A DNA stretch of 64,000 nt from Magnetospirillum sp. (GTDB lineage: Bacteria; Pseudomonadota; Alphaproteobacteria; CACIAM-22H2): assembly GCA_027532905.1 (NCBI GenBank), contig JAPZUA010000004.1, positions 23,501-87,500 on the forward strand, read 5' to 3'. Below, in pieces: positions 31,156 through 38,695 of the stretch. The position numbers were made by a program, and so were the translations under genes. Numbering within the stretch: position 1 is the stretch's first letter; each line of letters begins with the position of its first letter. The notes under the pieces are model-generated. The model searched no databases, had not been told where the DNA came from, and was given only the letters and a program-made list of their open reading frames with translations.

Positions 31156-32745
31156 ATGCCCATCCGTCGGATGCTTCTGGCCGTGTGCGGCCTCGTCGGC
31201 GCGCTCGCCGCTTTTGCAAGCGCACCCACCGCGGCGCAAACGCCGCAGCGCGGCGGCACGCTCGTGTTCGCGGTCAATTCCGAACCGCCGAGCTACGACT
31301 GCATCAACACCACTACCTTCGTGGCCATGCAGACGCTGAGCCCGTTCTACTCGACGCTGCTCAAATACGACCCCGACAAGTTTCCAGAAATCCGCGGCGA
31401 CCTCGCGGAAAGTTGGAGCGTTTCGGCCGACGGGCGCGCCTATACATTCCGCCTGCGCAGCGGCGTGAAATTCCACGACGGCGCCGAGCTCACCGCCGAT
31501 GACGTTCGCGCGACGTTCGAGCGCATCCGCCGCCCGACGCAGGGCATCGTCTCGGTGCGCCAGTCCGACTACGAAGACATCGCTTCGATCGAAACGCCGG
31601 ATGCGCGCACGGTCGTCTTCCGGCTGACGGCACCCAACGCCTCGATGCTGCTCAACTTTGCGAGCCCCTGGAACTGCGTGATGCGCGCCGCCGACCTCGC
31701 GCGCGATCCGCGCGCGCCCGAACGCGCCATCAACGGCACCGGCCCCTACCGGCTCGGCGAGCATTCGCGCGGCTCGCATCTTACGGGACAGCGCAACGCG
31801 ACATATTTCGAACCCGGCAAACCCTATCTCGACGGCTTCCGCATCGTCTTCATGTCGGGTGCTGCGATGGTCAACGCGCTGCAGGGCGGCCAGATCATGG
31901 CCGAGTTCCGTGGCCTCACGCCCGCCGAGCGCGACCGCCTTGTGGCCGCCGCCCCCGACCGCTTCAAGGTCGAAGAGTCGCCGTGGGTGTGCAAGATGGA
32001 CGTCTATTTCAACCATCGCAAGCCGCCCTTCGACGACGAGCGCGTGCGCCGCGCCCTGACTTTGGCCATCGACCGTTGGACGGGCTCGGCCGCCTTGTCG
32101 CGCACCGCGTTCGTGAAGGCGGTGGGGGCGTCGCTGCGCCCCGGCGACGCTTTGGCGATGAGCGATGCCGAGATCGAGAGATATCCGGGCTTCGGGCGCA
32201 ACGGCGCTGCCGCCAAAGCCGAAGCGCGCCGCCTCCTGCAGGAGGCGGGGCAGAGCAATTTGCGCTTCAAGCTCGTCACGCGCAACGTGCCGATGCCGTT
32301 CCAGCCGATGGCCGTGTGGCTCATCGACCAGTGGCGCCAGGTCGGCGTCACGGTCGAGAACACGCCGATGGAAGTGGCCCAGCAGAAAGCGACCTACATC
32401 GCCGGCAACCACGAAGTCGGCCTCGACTCCAACTGCGTGGACGTGGACGACCCCAACCAGATGCTGCGCCTCTACGTGTCGAGCACGCGCTCGCCCACGA
32501 ACTTCTCGCTGTACGAGGACGCAACGCTCGACGAGCTGTTCGAGCGCCAGCGCCGCACCAGCGACGCGGCCGAGCGCAGGCGCCTCATCCGGGAATTCGA
32601 AGACCGCTATCTGTCGCGCAGCATGACCGCACCGCTCTTGTGGTGGCACCGCATCGTGGTTTACGACAAACGCATCCAGGGTTGGAAAGCGCTGCCCTCG
32701 CACTATCTCAACCAAGACCTCGCCGGCGTCTGGCTGGCGAACTGA
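31156..32745 (+). CDS. ABC transporter substrate-binding protein, peptide/opine family (SBP_bac_5)
   Basis: A 529-aa protein with a signal peptide (MPIRRMLLAVCGLVGALAAFASAPTAAQ). The mature part is typical of the DppA/OppA fold: RGGTLVFAVNSEPPSYDCINTTTF, LAESWSVSADGRAYTFRLRSGVKFHDGAELTADDV and INGTGPYRL. GGGAGAAG precedes ATG 31156. Such proteins deliver oligopeptides, opines, glutathione or nickel complexes to a DppBCDF-type membrane complex. No permease or ATPase gene is near, so it is an orphan receptor that must use components encoded elsewhere. The upstream RraA-like gene (80-nt gap) may be a catabolic partner. Confidence 0.92.
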   Translation: MPIRRMLLAVCGLVGALAAFASAPTAAQTPQRGGTLVFAVNSEPPSYDCINTTTFVAMQTLSPFYSTLLKYDPDKFPEIRGDLAESWSVSADGRAYTFRLRSGVKFHDGAELTADDVRATFERIRRPTQGIVSVRQSDYEDIASIETPDARTVVFRLTAPNASMLLNFASPWNCVMRAADLARDPRAPERAINGTGPYRLGEHSRGSHLTGQRNATYFEPGKPYLDGFRIVFMSGAAMVNALQGGQIMAEFRGLTPAERDRLVAAAPDRFKVEESPWVCKMDVYFNHRKPPFDDERVRRALTLAIDRWTGSAALSRTAFVKAVGASLRPGDALAMSDAEIERYPGFGRNGAAAKAEARRLLQEAGQSNLRFKLVTRNVPMPFQPMAVWLIDQWRQVGVTVENTPMEVAQQKATYIAGNHEVGLDSNCVDVDDPNQMLRLYVSSTRSPTNFSLYEDATLDELFERQRRTSDAAERRRLIREFEDRYLSRSMTAPLLWWHRIVVYDKRIQGWKALPSHYLNQDLAGVWLAN

Positions 32746-32767
32746 AGCCCCCTTAAGGAACACACGC

Positions 32768-33157
32768 ATGGAGCGGTCGGACGAAGAATGGCGGCGCGTG
32801 CTTACGCCGCAGCAATATGCGGTGCTGCGCGGCCATGGCACCGAGCGCGCAGGCTCGAGCCCGCTTGATCGCGAAAAACGCGTCGGCGTTTTCCACTGTG
32901 CGGGCTGCGACGCGCCGTTGTTCGATTCCAAGAAGAAGTTCGACAGCCGCACCGGCTGGCCGAGCTTCACCGACACGCTGCCCGACGCGTGCGGCCGCAG
33001 CGAGGACCGCAAATTCTTCATGACGCGCATCGAGGTGCATTGCGCCAGATGCAAAGGCCATTTGGGCCATGTGTTCGAAGACGGCCCTCGGCCCACGGGC
33101 CTGCGCTACTGCATGAACGGGGTGGCACTCAAATTCGTGCCGACGGAAGGCGCTTAA
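32768..33157 (+). CDS. msrB: Peptide-methionine (R)-S-oxide reductase MsrB
   Basis: A 129-aa protein, complete for this family. Zinc is held by Cys44/Cys47 (HCAGC) and Cys92/Cys95 (HCARC). The catalytic residue is Cys115 in GLRYCMNGVALKF, and the substrate pocket includes the RTGWPSF motif. It reduces methionine-R-sulfoxide in oxidised proteins with electrons from thioredoxin. There is no fused MsrA domain and no signal peptide, so it acts in the cytoplasm. It follows the binding-protein gene by 22 nt and overlaps the convergent DUF1194 gene by 4 nt. Confidence 0.97.
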   Translation: MERSDEEWRRVLTPQQYAVLRGHGTERAGSSPLDREKRVGVFHCAGCDAPLFDSKKKFDSRTGWPSFTDTLPDACGRSEDRKFFMTRIEVHCARCKGHLGHVFEDGPRPTGLRYCMNGVALKFVPTEGA

Positions 33158-33882
33158 GGGAGCGGACTGGCGAGTTGCGTGGTCGTGCCCGCAATCTCGC
33201 GCACGAGCTTCGAGAGAATCGCACTCGTGAAATTGGCGAAGGACTCGGCCGGTATTACAAACGCGCCGGGACCGCCGATCACTTCCTCGCGGTAATGCTC
33301 CTCGAGCCCGTCTTCGGCGGGACGGCCGAAATTCTCGTTGCCGCTCAGAATCGGCAGGCCGTTGATCGTGATGCCCTTGGCCACGGCCGCGTCGCGCGCG
33401 TCGCGCGCCGGGCGACCGTGATTGTTGCGCCCGTCGCCCGAAACGTCGATCACCAGCCGCGTGCCTTCGTAGCCGTTGTCGTCGAACAGACGGGCCGAAA
33501 AATCGATGGCGCCGCTGATCGAGGTGCGGCTCGCGGGCTGCTGCTGTACGGCCGCGATGCGCGCGATGAAATTCTCGATGCTGGCTGCGTCGCGCAGCAC
33601 GGTCCAGTCCGCGACCACGCGCTGGTAGAAACTGCCCGCCCACTCGACATAGGTCACCGCGATGGCGCGATGCGGGCCCGACGAAACGGCCTGCAGCACG
33701 CGCGGATGGCGCAGGGCCGCAAAATAACCTTCGCGCTGCAGGCGCGCTTCGTCGGCGTCCACGCTGTAGGATACATCGACCGCCAGAACGAGCTCGAGAT
33801 CGACCGGTACGGCAAAGGCGGGATGCCGCAGCCCCGCAAGGAGCACCACCAGAACCGTCAAGCCAAAAAGCGCGCGTCGCAT
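33154..33882 (-). CDS. Secreted DUF1194 (von Willebrand A-like) protein
   Basis: A 242-aa protein with a signal peptide (LFGLTVLVVLLAGLRHPAFA, likely cut after AFA). The DUF1194 domain follows, a vWA-like fold with the metal site opening VLAVDVSYSVDADE (DxSxS). Further motifs are AIAVTYVEWAG, TSISGAIDFSARLF and LVIDVSGDGRNNHGRPARDARD. These periplasmic proteins are frequent in alphaproteobacteria; their ligand is unknown. The DxSxS triad argues for metal-dependent protein binding. Its start lies 36 nt past the end of the cold-shock gene, same strand. Confidence 0.88.
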   Translation of the reverse strand: MRRALFGLTVLVVLLAGLRHPAFAVPVDLELVLAVDVSYSVDADEARLQREGYFAALRHPRVLQAVSSGPHRAIAVTYVEWAGSFYQRVVADWTVLRDAASIENFIARIAAVQQQPASRTSISGAIDFSARLFDDNGYEGTRLVIDVSGDGRNNHGRPARDARDAAVAKGITINGLPILSGNENFGRPAEDGLEEHYREEVIGGPGAFVIPAESFANFTSAILSKLVREIAGTTTQLASPLP

Positions 33883-33918
33883 CGAACTCCTCCGAATGCG
33901 GCGCCCGCAAACTGGCCG

Positions 33919-34920
33919 TCAGGCCGGGCGCCAGGGCTCCACGAAATCGCCAGGCCCCAGCACACGGTGCGGCGGCTCGTCGGGCATCGGCGGGTAGGCG
34001 TCGAACGCGTCGCTTCCCGTGGAATAGCCCTGACCGTGCATGCCGTGGTTCGCCTGCGGTGCGGCTTGCGCCAGCGCGCGCAATGCGATCGCCTCGAAAC
34101 CGCGCTCGGTTTTCACGTAGTCGATCTCGACCGACATGCCCGCACTCTGCGGACCGGCGAGCCCGGCCGCTTCGAGCACGCGGGCGGGCAGATAGATGTC
34201 GCGCCCGAGATCCATGTCCGGGGCGGCAAAGCCAAAGCCTTTTTGCGCATTGAAGAACTTTACGACCGCCGACACAGTCTGATGGCCGCTCGGCGCCGCA
34301 CGCTTGATCTCGGTCTGCGGCTTCCAGCCGACGCGCTCGAGATTGGCTTGCGTGGCATCGCTGCCGAGACGCCGCAGCTCCTGGCAAGCGAACCCTTTGG
34401 CGACCGGAACGATCATCAGATCGGCATCAAGGCCGGGCTTCAGATCGCGCGACAGGCTGGGGTCGAGCCGATTGCTGTGCACGAACACTTCGCGTCCGTC
34501 GTCGAGCAGGATGAAACCGAATCCCTTGGCGTGGTTGAACCACTTGACGATACCGTGCACCGGCCCTTCGGCGGACAGGCGCGGCGGCGGTGGCGGCGCG
34601 CTCGGAGCTGTTGCTTGCGGCGAATCGTAGAGCGGGACGGCCGGCGAATACATGCTCGGCTGCGGGGCCGCCCATGGGTCGGCAGCAGCCGGTTGCGGGG
34701 CGGGGGATTGCAGGACGGGCGATTGCGAGACGGGCGATTGCGGGGCTTCGGCCTGCGGCGCTGTTTGTCGCGACGCCGGGGCCCGACGTGTCGGTGCCGC
34801 AGCAGCCGGGGAAGCTGCGGGCGCAGCGCCGGACGTTGCGCGCGGCGGGCGCATCAGGAAGGCCGGTTGAAAATCGCTGTCGGAAGGGGCGGAGTCGTTA
34901 CGCGTCGTTCTTTTGGTCAT
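33919..34920 (-). CDS. Double cold-shock-domain protein with proline-rich N-terminus
   Basis: A 333-aa protein. About 110 residues of low complexity (Pro, Ala, Gln, Ser; including SPVSQSPVLQSPAPQP) precede two cold-shock domains. The first runs from about 119 (GIVKWFNHAKGFGFILLDDGREVFVHSNRL) and the second from about 218 (AVVKFFNAQKGFGFAAPDMDLGRDIYLPARVL). Both keep RNP1 (KGFGF), but the RNP2 site is VFVHS in the first and degenerate DIYLPA in the second, so the second domain may bind RNA weakly. Two-CSD proteins are typical of alphaproteobacteria; a long disordered N-terminus is less usual. It is monocistronic and divergent from the aminotransferase. Confidence 0.9.
   Translation of the reverse strand: MTKRTTRNDSAPSDSDFQPAFLMRPPRATSGAAPAASPAAAAPTRRAPASRQTAPQAEAPQSPVSQSPVLQSPAPQPAAADPWAAPQPSMYSPAVPLYDSPQATAPSAPPPPPRLSAEGPVHGIVKWFNHAKGFGFILLDDGREVFVHSNRLDPSLSRDLKPGLDADLMIVPVAKGFACQELRRLGSDATQANLERVGWKPQTEIKRAAPSGHQTVSAVVKFFNAQKGFGFAAPDMDLGRDIYLPARVLEAAGLAGPQSAGMSVEIDYVKTERGFEAIALRALAQAAPQANHGMHGQGYSTGSDAFDAYPPMPDEPPHRVLGPGDFVEPWRPA
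34701..34747. repeat. Three imperfect 15-bp tandem repeats in the cold-shock gene
   Basis: The plus strand reads GATTGC(A/G)(G/A)GACGGGC about three times in a row at a 15-bp period, ending in GATTGCGGGGC. On the coding strand this gives the five-residue periods SPVSQ, SPVLQ, SPAPQ. The repeat keeps the frame, so copy-number change would lengthen or shorten the disordered N-terminus without breaking the gene. Confidence 0.6.
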
Positions 34921-35072
34921 TTAAGCCGTCGAAATTTTCTGAGGAACACGGGAAATGGGAAAGATCAACTTCAACTCCTCTCAAAATGCCATCAACGCGG
35001 CAGGAATTCAATTGATTTGACCTGACCTGCGGCCTTGGGCATTTTGCCCGCCTTCGCGTCCCTTTGGCCGGT

Positions 35073-36251
35073 ATGGCATCTCCCTTGAACCCGATCTTCG
35101 CCAATCTATCGACGTCGATTTTCGAAGAGATGTCGCTGCTCGCACGCCAGCATGCGGCGATCAATCTCGGTCAGGGTTTTCCCGACGATCCGGGCCCGGC
35201 CGATGTGCGCCAGAAAGCGGCCGAGGCCGTCGTCGATGGCTGGAACCAGTATCCGCCGATGATGGGCTTGCCCGAATTGCGCAGCGCCATCGCTGCGCAC
35301 TATGCCGCCCACCAGAATCTCGCGATCGATCCCGAGCGCGAGACGATGGTGACCTCGGGTGCGACCGAAGCCATCGCGGGCGCTTTGCTTGCGTGCATCG
35401 CACCCGGCGACGAGGTGGTGCTGTTCGAGCCTGCCTACGACGCCTATCTGCCGCTTGTGAAGCGGGCCGGCGGCGTGCCGAAATTCGTGAAGCTGCGCCC
35501 GCCCGACTGGCGCTTCGATTTGGCGCAGCTCAAGGCCGCAGTGGGCCCACGCACGCGCGCCGTGCTTTTCAACAATCCGCTGAACCCGGCGGGCTGCGTT
35601 TACGACGCGGCCGATCTCGCGATCCTCGCCCAAGCGCTCGACGGCACCGACGCGATCGTGATCGCCGACGAAGTTTGGGAGCATGTGCTGTTCGACGGGC
35701 AGCGGCACGTGTCGGTACTGGCCATCCCCGAACTGCGCGAACGCAGCATCAAGATCGGCTCGGCTGGCAAGATCTTCAATCTGACCGGCTGGAAAGTCGG
35801 TTTCGTCGTGGCCGCACCTTCTTTGCTGAAGGTGCTCGCCAAAGCGCACCAATACATCACCTTCACCACGCCGCCCAATCTGCAGAGTGCGGTCGCCTAC
35901 GGGCTTGCCAAACCGGCCGAACATTTCGACGCGATGCGCGCTGACCTACAGGCACGGCGCGACCATCTGGCCACCGGCTTGGCGCAGGCCGGATTCGCGG
36001 TACTGCCGAGTGCGGCCACATATTTCCTCAATGTCGATCTCGGGCCGATGGGACTCGACGACGATGCCGCCTTCTGCCGCCGCATGGTCGCCGATGCCGG
36101 TGTGGCCGCCATCCCCGTTTCGGCCTTCTATGCCGATGCCGGCATGCGCAGTACGATCCGTTTCTGCTTTGCCAAGAAATACGAAACGCTCGATGCGGCC
36201 GTCGCCCGCCTCGTCGACAATGCGGGACGGCTGCTGGCGGCGCGCTCGTAA
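35073..36251 (+). CDS. PLP-dependent class I/II aminotransferase
   Basis: A 392-aa protein from ATG 35073. Fold-type I features: INLGQGFPDDPGP (substrate loop), MVTSGATEAIAGALLACI, NNPLNPAGCVY (Asn binding the PLP O3' region) and IADEVWEHVLFDG. The PLP lysine lies in KIGSAGKIFNLTGWKVGF, and the C-terminal Arg in STIRFCFAKKYETLDAAV. The wording is close to kynurenine/methionine-glutamine aminotransferases of the YbdL type; N-succinyldiaminopimelate aminotransferases are similar, so the substrate is open. The start is 9 nt after an in-frame TTG. It is followed by an MFS transporter gene on the same strand. Confidence 0.92.
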   Translation: MASPLNPIFANLSTSIFEEMSLLARQHAAINLGQGFPDDPGPADVRQKAAEAVVDGWNQYPPMMGLPELRSAIAAHYAAHQNLAIDPERETMVTSGATEAIAGALLACIAPGDEVVLFEPAYDAYLPLVKRAGGVPKFVKLRPPDWRFDLAQLKAAVGPRTRAVLFNNPLNPAGCVYDAADLAILAQALDGTDAIVIADEVWEHVLFDGQRHVSVLAIPELRERSIKIGSAGKIFNLTGWKVGFVVAAPSLLKVLAKAHQYITFTTPPNLQSAVAYGLAKPAEHFDAMRADLQARRDHLATGLAQAGFAVLPSAATYFLNVDLGPMGLDDDAAFCRRMVADAGVAAIPVSAFYADAGMRSTIRFCFAKKYETLDAAVARLVDNAGRLLAARS

Positions 36252-36304
36252 CGGCGGCGGCAACGCGCTATCGTCGCCGCAACAACTATCGGGAGAGACA
36301 CCGC

Positions 36305-36358
36305 GTGAACGCCCGTTTCGAGATTGGCTGCGTCAGCCCGACGCGGCGCGCCGCTTGA
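36305..36358 (+). other. Possible 17-codon leader ORF overlapping the MFS start
   Basis: GTG 36305 is preceded by GGGAGAGA at a suitable distance and encodes MNARFEIGCVSPTRRAA. Its TGA at 36356-36358 overlaps the TTG at 36355 that opens the MFS frame. The arrangement would couple MFS translation to the leader. A 1-nt frameshift in the MFS 5' end is the alternative explanation. Confidence 0.4.
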
Positions 36359-37578
36359 CCGACCCCACACGAACGCTCGACGGGCCGCAGAGCTGGCGGC
36401 GGCTTGCCCTTGCGATCGCGCTCTCGACGCTCGGCTGCGTCGGCATGTGGTCGGTCATCGTCGTGCTGCCGCAGGTGCAGGCCGAATTCGGCGCCAGCCG
36501 CGCCGACGTCTCGCTCGCCTACACCGCGACGATGATCGGCTTTGCCGTCGGCGGCGTCGTCATGGGGCGCTTGTGCGACCGCTATGGCACGATGTTGCCG
36601 GTATTCGGCGGCACGCTCGTGATGGCGGCGGGCTATGTTCTAGCGGGCTTCGCCGACAGCCTCGTCGTCTTCGCACTTCTGCACGGAATCGCGATCGCGG
36701 GCCTCGGCAGCTCGGCCATGTTCGGGCCGCTGATGGCCGACATCTCGCGCTGGTTCGTCCGGCGGCGCGGCATCGCCGTGTCGCTGTGCGCGTGCGGCAA
36801 TTATCTGGCCGGGGCGATCTGGCCGCCGGCCATGCAACCCTTTCTCGACACGCTCGGCTGGCGCCAGACCTATATCGGCATCGGCGTGATCGTGCTCGCA
36901 ACGATGCTGCCGCTGGTCCTCCTGCTGCGCGCCAAGCCGCCATCGGCCGCGGACGAGGCAGAAGGCACACAGGCGTTTCAGACGGCGGCGCAGCTTCGTC
37001 TCGGCTTGTCGAGCGGCACGATCCAGACCTTGCTCGTGGTCGCCGGTGTTGCGTGCTGCGTGGCCATGGCGATGCCGCAAGTCCATATCGTCGCCTACTG
37101 CGCCGATCTCGGCTATGGCGCGGCGCGCGGGGCAGAGATGCTGTCGCTGATGCTGGCATGCGGCGTTGCCAGCCGCATCTTGTCGGGCCTGCTCGCCGAT
37201 CGCATCGGCGGTTTTGCGACCTTGCTGCTCGGCTCGTTTCTGCAAATGGTGGCGCTCGCACTTTATTTGTTTTTCGACGGGCTTGCCTCGCTGTTCGTGA
37301 TCTCGGCCCTGTTCGGCCTGTTCCAAGGCGGAATTGTGCCAAGCTACGCGCTTGTGGTGCGCGCGATCTATCCGGCCTCGGAAGCGGGCATGCGCGTCGG
37401 CATCGTATTAATGGCGACCCTCGTGGGCATGGCGTTGGGCGGTTGGCTCTCAGGCGCCATCTTCGACTGGACCGGCAGCTATGCGCTGGCGTTCGTCAAT
37501 GGGGTTGCGTGGAACATCCTCAATGTCGCGATCGTCGCGGGACTCATGTGGCGCGCGCGGATGCTCAGCCGCTTCTAG
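36355..37578 (+). CDS. Major facilitator superfamily transporter
   Basis: About 407 residues with twelve predicted helices. Helix 1 is LALAIALSTLGCVGMWSVIVVLPQVQAEFG. The MFS loop 2-3 signature is GRLCDRYGTMLPVFGG, and the second-half counterpart is SRILSGLLADRIGGF. It ends WNILNVAIVAGLMWRARML. The sequence type is that of OFA/monocarboxylate-like MFS proteins (MCT-like ADVSLAYTATMIGFAVGGVVMG). The start is uncertain: the only in-frame start is TTG 36355, which has no Shine-Dalgarno of its own. A better-placed GTG 36305 is in another frame and stops at 36358. Its 3' end overlaps the convergent cupin gene by 14 nt. The substrate is unknown. Confidence 0.88.
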   Translation: MTDPTRTLDGPQSWRRLALAIALSTLGCVGMWSVIVVLPQVQAEFGASRADVSLAYTATMIGFAVGGVVMGRLCDRYGTMLPVFGGTLVMAAGYVLAGFADSLVVFALLHGIAIAGLGSSAMFGPLMADISRWFVRRRGIAVSLCACGNYLAGAIWPPAMQPFLDTLGWRQTYIGIGVIVLATMLPLVLLLRAKPPSAADEAEGTQAFQTAAQLRLGLSSGTIQTLLVVAGVACCVAMAMPQVHIVAYCADLGYGAARGAEMLSLMLACGVASRILSGLLADRIGGFATLLLGSFLQMVALALYLFFDGLASLFVISALFGLFQGGIVPSYALVVRAIYPASEAGMRVGIVLMATLVGMALGGWLSGAIFDWTGSYALAFVNGVAWNILNVAIVAGLMWRARMLSRF

Positions 37579-38005
37579 GACGCGGCTGCGAGCGCCAATC
37601 GGGCGGCGCGAGTTCGAAGCCGTCGAACGCAAAAGCCGGGCCCACCGTGCAGCCCACGAGCGTCCACGCCCCCAGGCTCGTCGCCGTTTGCCACACGCCC
37701 GCTTCGACGGTGACTTGCGGGCGCTGGCCGCCGAGAATTTCAGGACCGAGGATTTTGGCCTCCGCATCGTGGCCGTTGGCCGAAAGGGTCAGCACCATCG
37801 GTGCGCCCGCATACCAATGCCAAATCTCCGCCGCATCGACGCGATGCCAGTGCGAAAACTCGCCTGCGGCCAGCAGATAGTAGATGGCCGTCATGGCCCC
37901 GCGTGCACCCGCCGGATCGACATGGCGGAAGGTCTCGCGATAATGGCCGCCCTCGGGATGCGGACGCAACTCGAGGGCGGCGATGATCGAAGCAGCACTG
38001 TCCAA
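37565..38005 (-). CDS. Cupin_5 (DUF985) family protein
   Basis: A 146-aa single-domain cupin. Family signature: LRPHPEGGHYRETFRHVD, then TAIYYLLAAGEFSHWHRVDAAEIWHWYAG, with histidines that line the beta-barrel pocket, and VEAGVWQTATSLGAWTLVGCTVGPAFAFDGFELA at the end. Some members bind sugar-like or nucleotide ligands; no reaction is assigned. It starts at TTG 38005, 3 nt after the GST stop, so it is co-transcribed with and probably coupled to the GST gene. Confidence 0.9.
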   Translation of the reverse strand: MDSAASIIAALELRPHPEGGHYRETFRHVDPAGARGAMTAIYYLLAAGEFSHWHRVDAAEIWHWYAGAPMVLTLSANGHDAEAKILGPEILGGQRPQVTVEAGVWQTATSLGAWTLVGCTVGPAFAFDGFELAPPDWRSQPRPRSG

Positions 38006-38008
38006 CGC

Positions 38009-38620
38009 TTACGCCACCGGCATCGTGGCGGCGACCGACGGGCGGGTTGCGATCTTCTGCATCCAGGCAGCAAGCTTCGGGCGACCGGCATACGCATCGC
38101 CCACGACCGCGCGCAATTGCAGCCAGCCAACGGCGGCGACGACCGAGATCTGGCCGATGCCGAATTCGCCATCGAGCAGAGCCGCATCGCGCTCGATCTG
38201 GTCGAGCCCTTGCTGCACCTTGGCGGTCTGGCCGTCGATCCATTCCTTCCAGCGCAACGCTTCGGGGCGCAAAGCACCTTCGTAGCGCAAGAGAATGCCC
38301 GCATCGGCCACACCGTCGGCCAAAGCTTCGATGCGCAGGGCCTGCCAGCGTGCACCGCCCGCCTCCGGGATGATCTTGCGCCCGCCATGCAGCGAATCGA
38401 GATAGGCGCAGATCACGCGACTGTCGTAAAGCGCTTCGCCGCCGTCGGTCCACAGGGTCGGCACCTTCATCAGCGGATTGTCGCGGCCCAGATCGCGGTT
38501 GGGCTGGTCGGGGCGCACGCTTGTAACGACCTTTTCGATACGGTCGGCAAGCCCGCATTCGTGCGCGACGAGCATGACTTTGCGGGCATAGGGGCTGGCA
38601 CCGCTGAAGGCGAGTTTCAT
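38009..38620 (-). CDS. Glutathione S-transferase family protein
   Basis: A 203-aa protein. The N-terminal thioredoxin-like domain opens MKLAFSGASPYARKVMLVAHECGL, with Ser9/Tyr11 as candidate glutathione-activating residues. The GSH-contact turn is KVPTLWTDGGEALYDSRVICAYLD (cis-Pro and the DS pair). The C-terminal helical domain includes GEFGIGQISVVAAVGWLQLR, the N-capping box region. It is of the general YibF-like class; substrates are unknown. It is first of a two-gene operon with the cupin. Confidence 0.92.
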   Translation of the reverse strand: MKLAFSGASPYARKVMLVAHECGLADRIEKVVTSVRPDQPNRDLGRDNPLMKVPTLWTDGGEALYDSRVICAYLDSLHGGRKIIPEAGGARWQALRIEALADGVADAGILLRYEGALRPEALRWKEWIDGQTAKVQQGLDQIERDAALLDGEFGIGQISVVAAVGWLQLRAVVGDAYAGRPKLAAWMQKIATRPSVAATMPVA

Positions 38621-38695
38621 GGGAACTCCGTTTTGTGGATCGGCGGAAAACGCCCGAGCTTAGGCGTTTAGGGCTCCGGCTTCAACGATGGGCCC

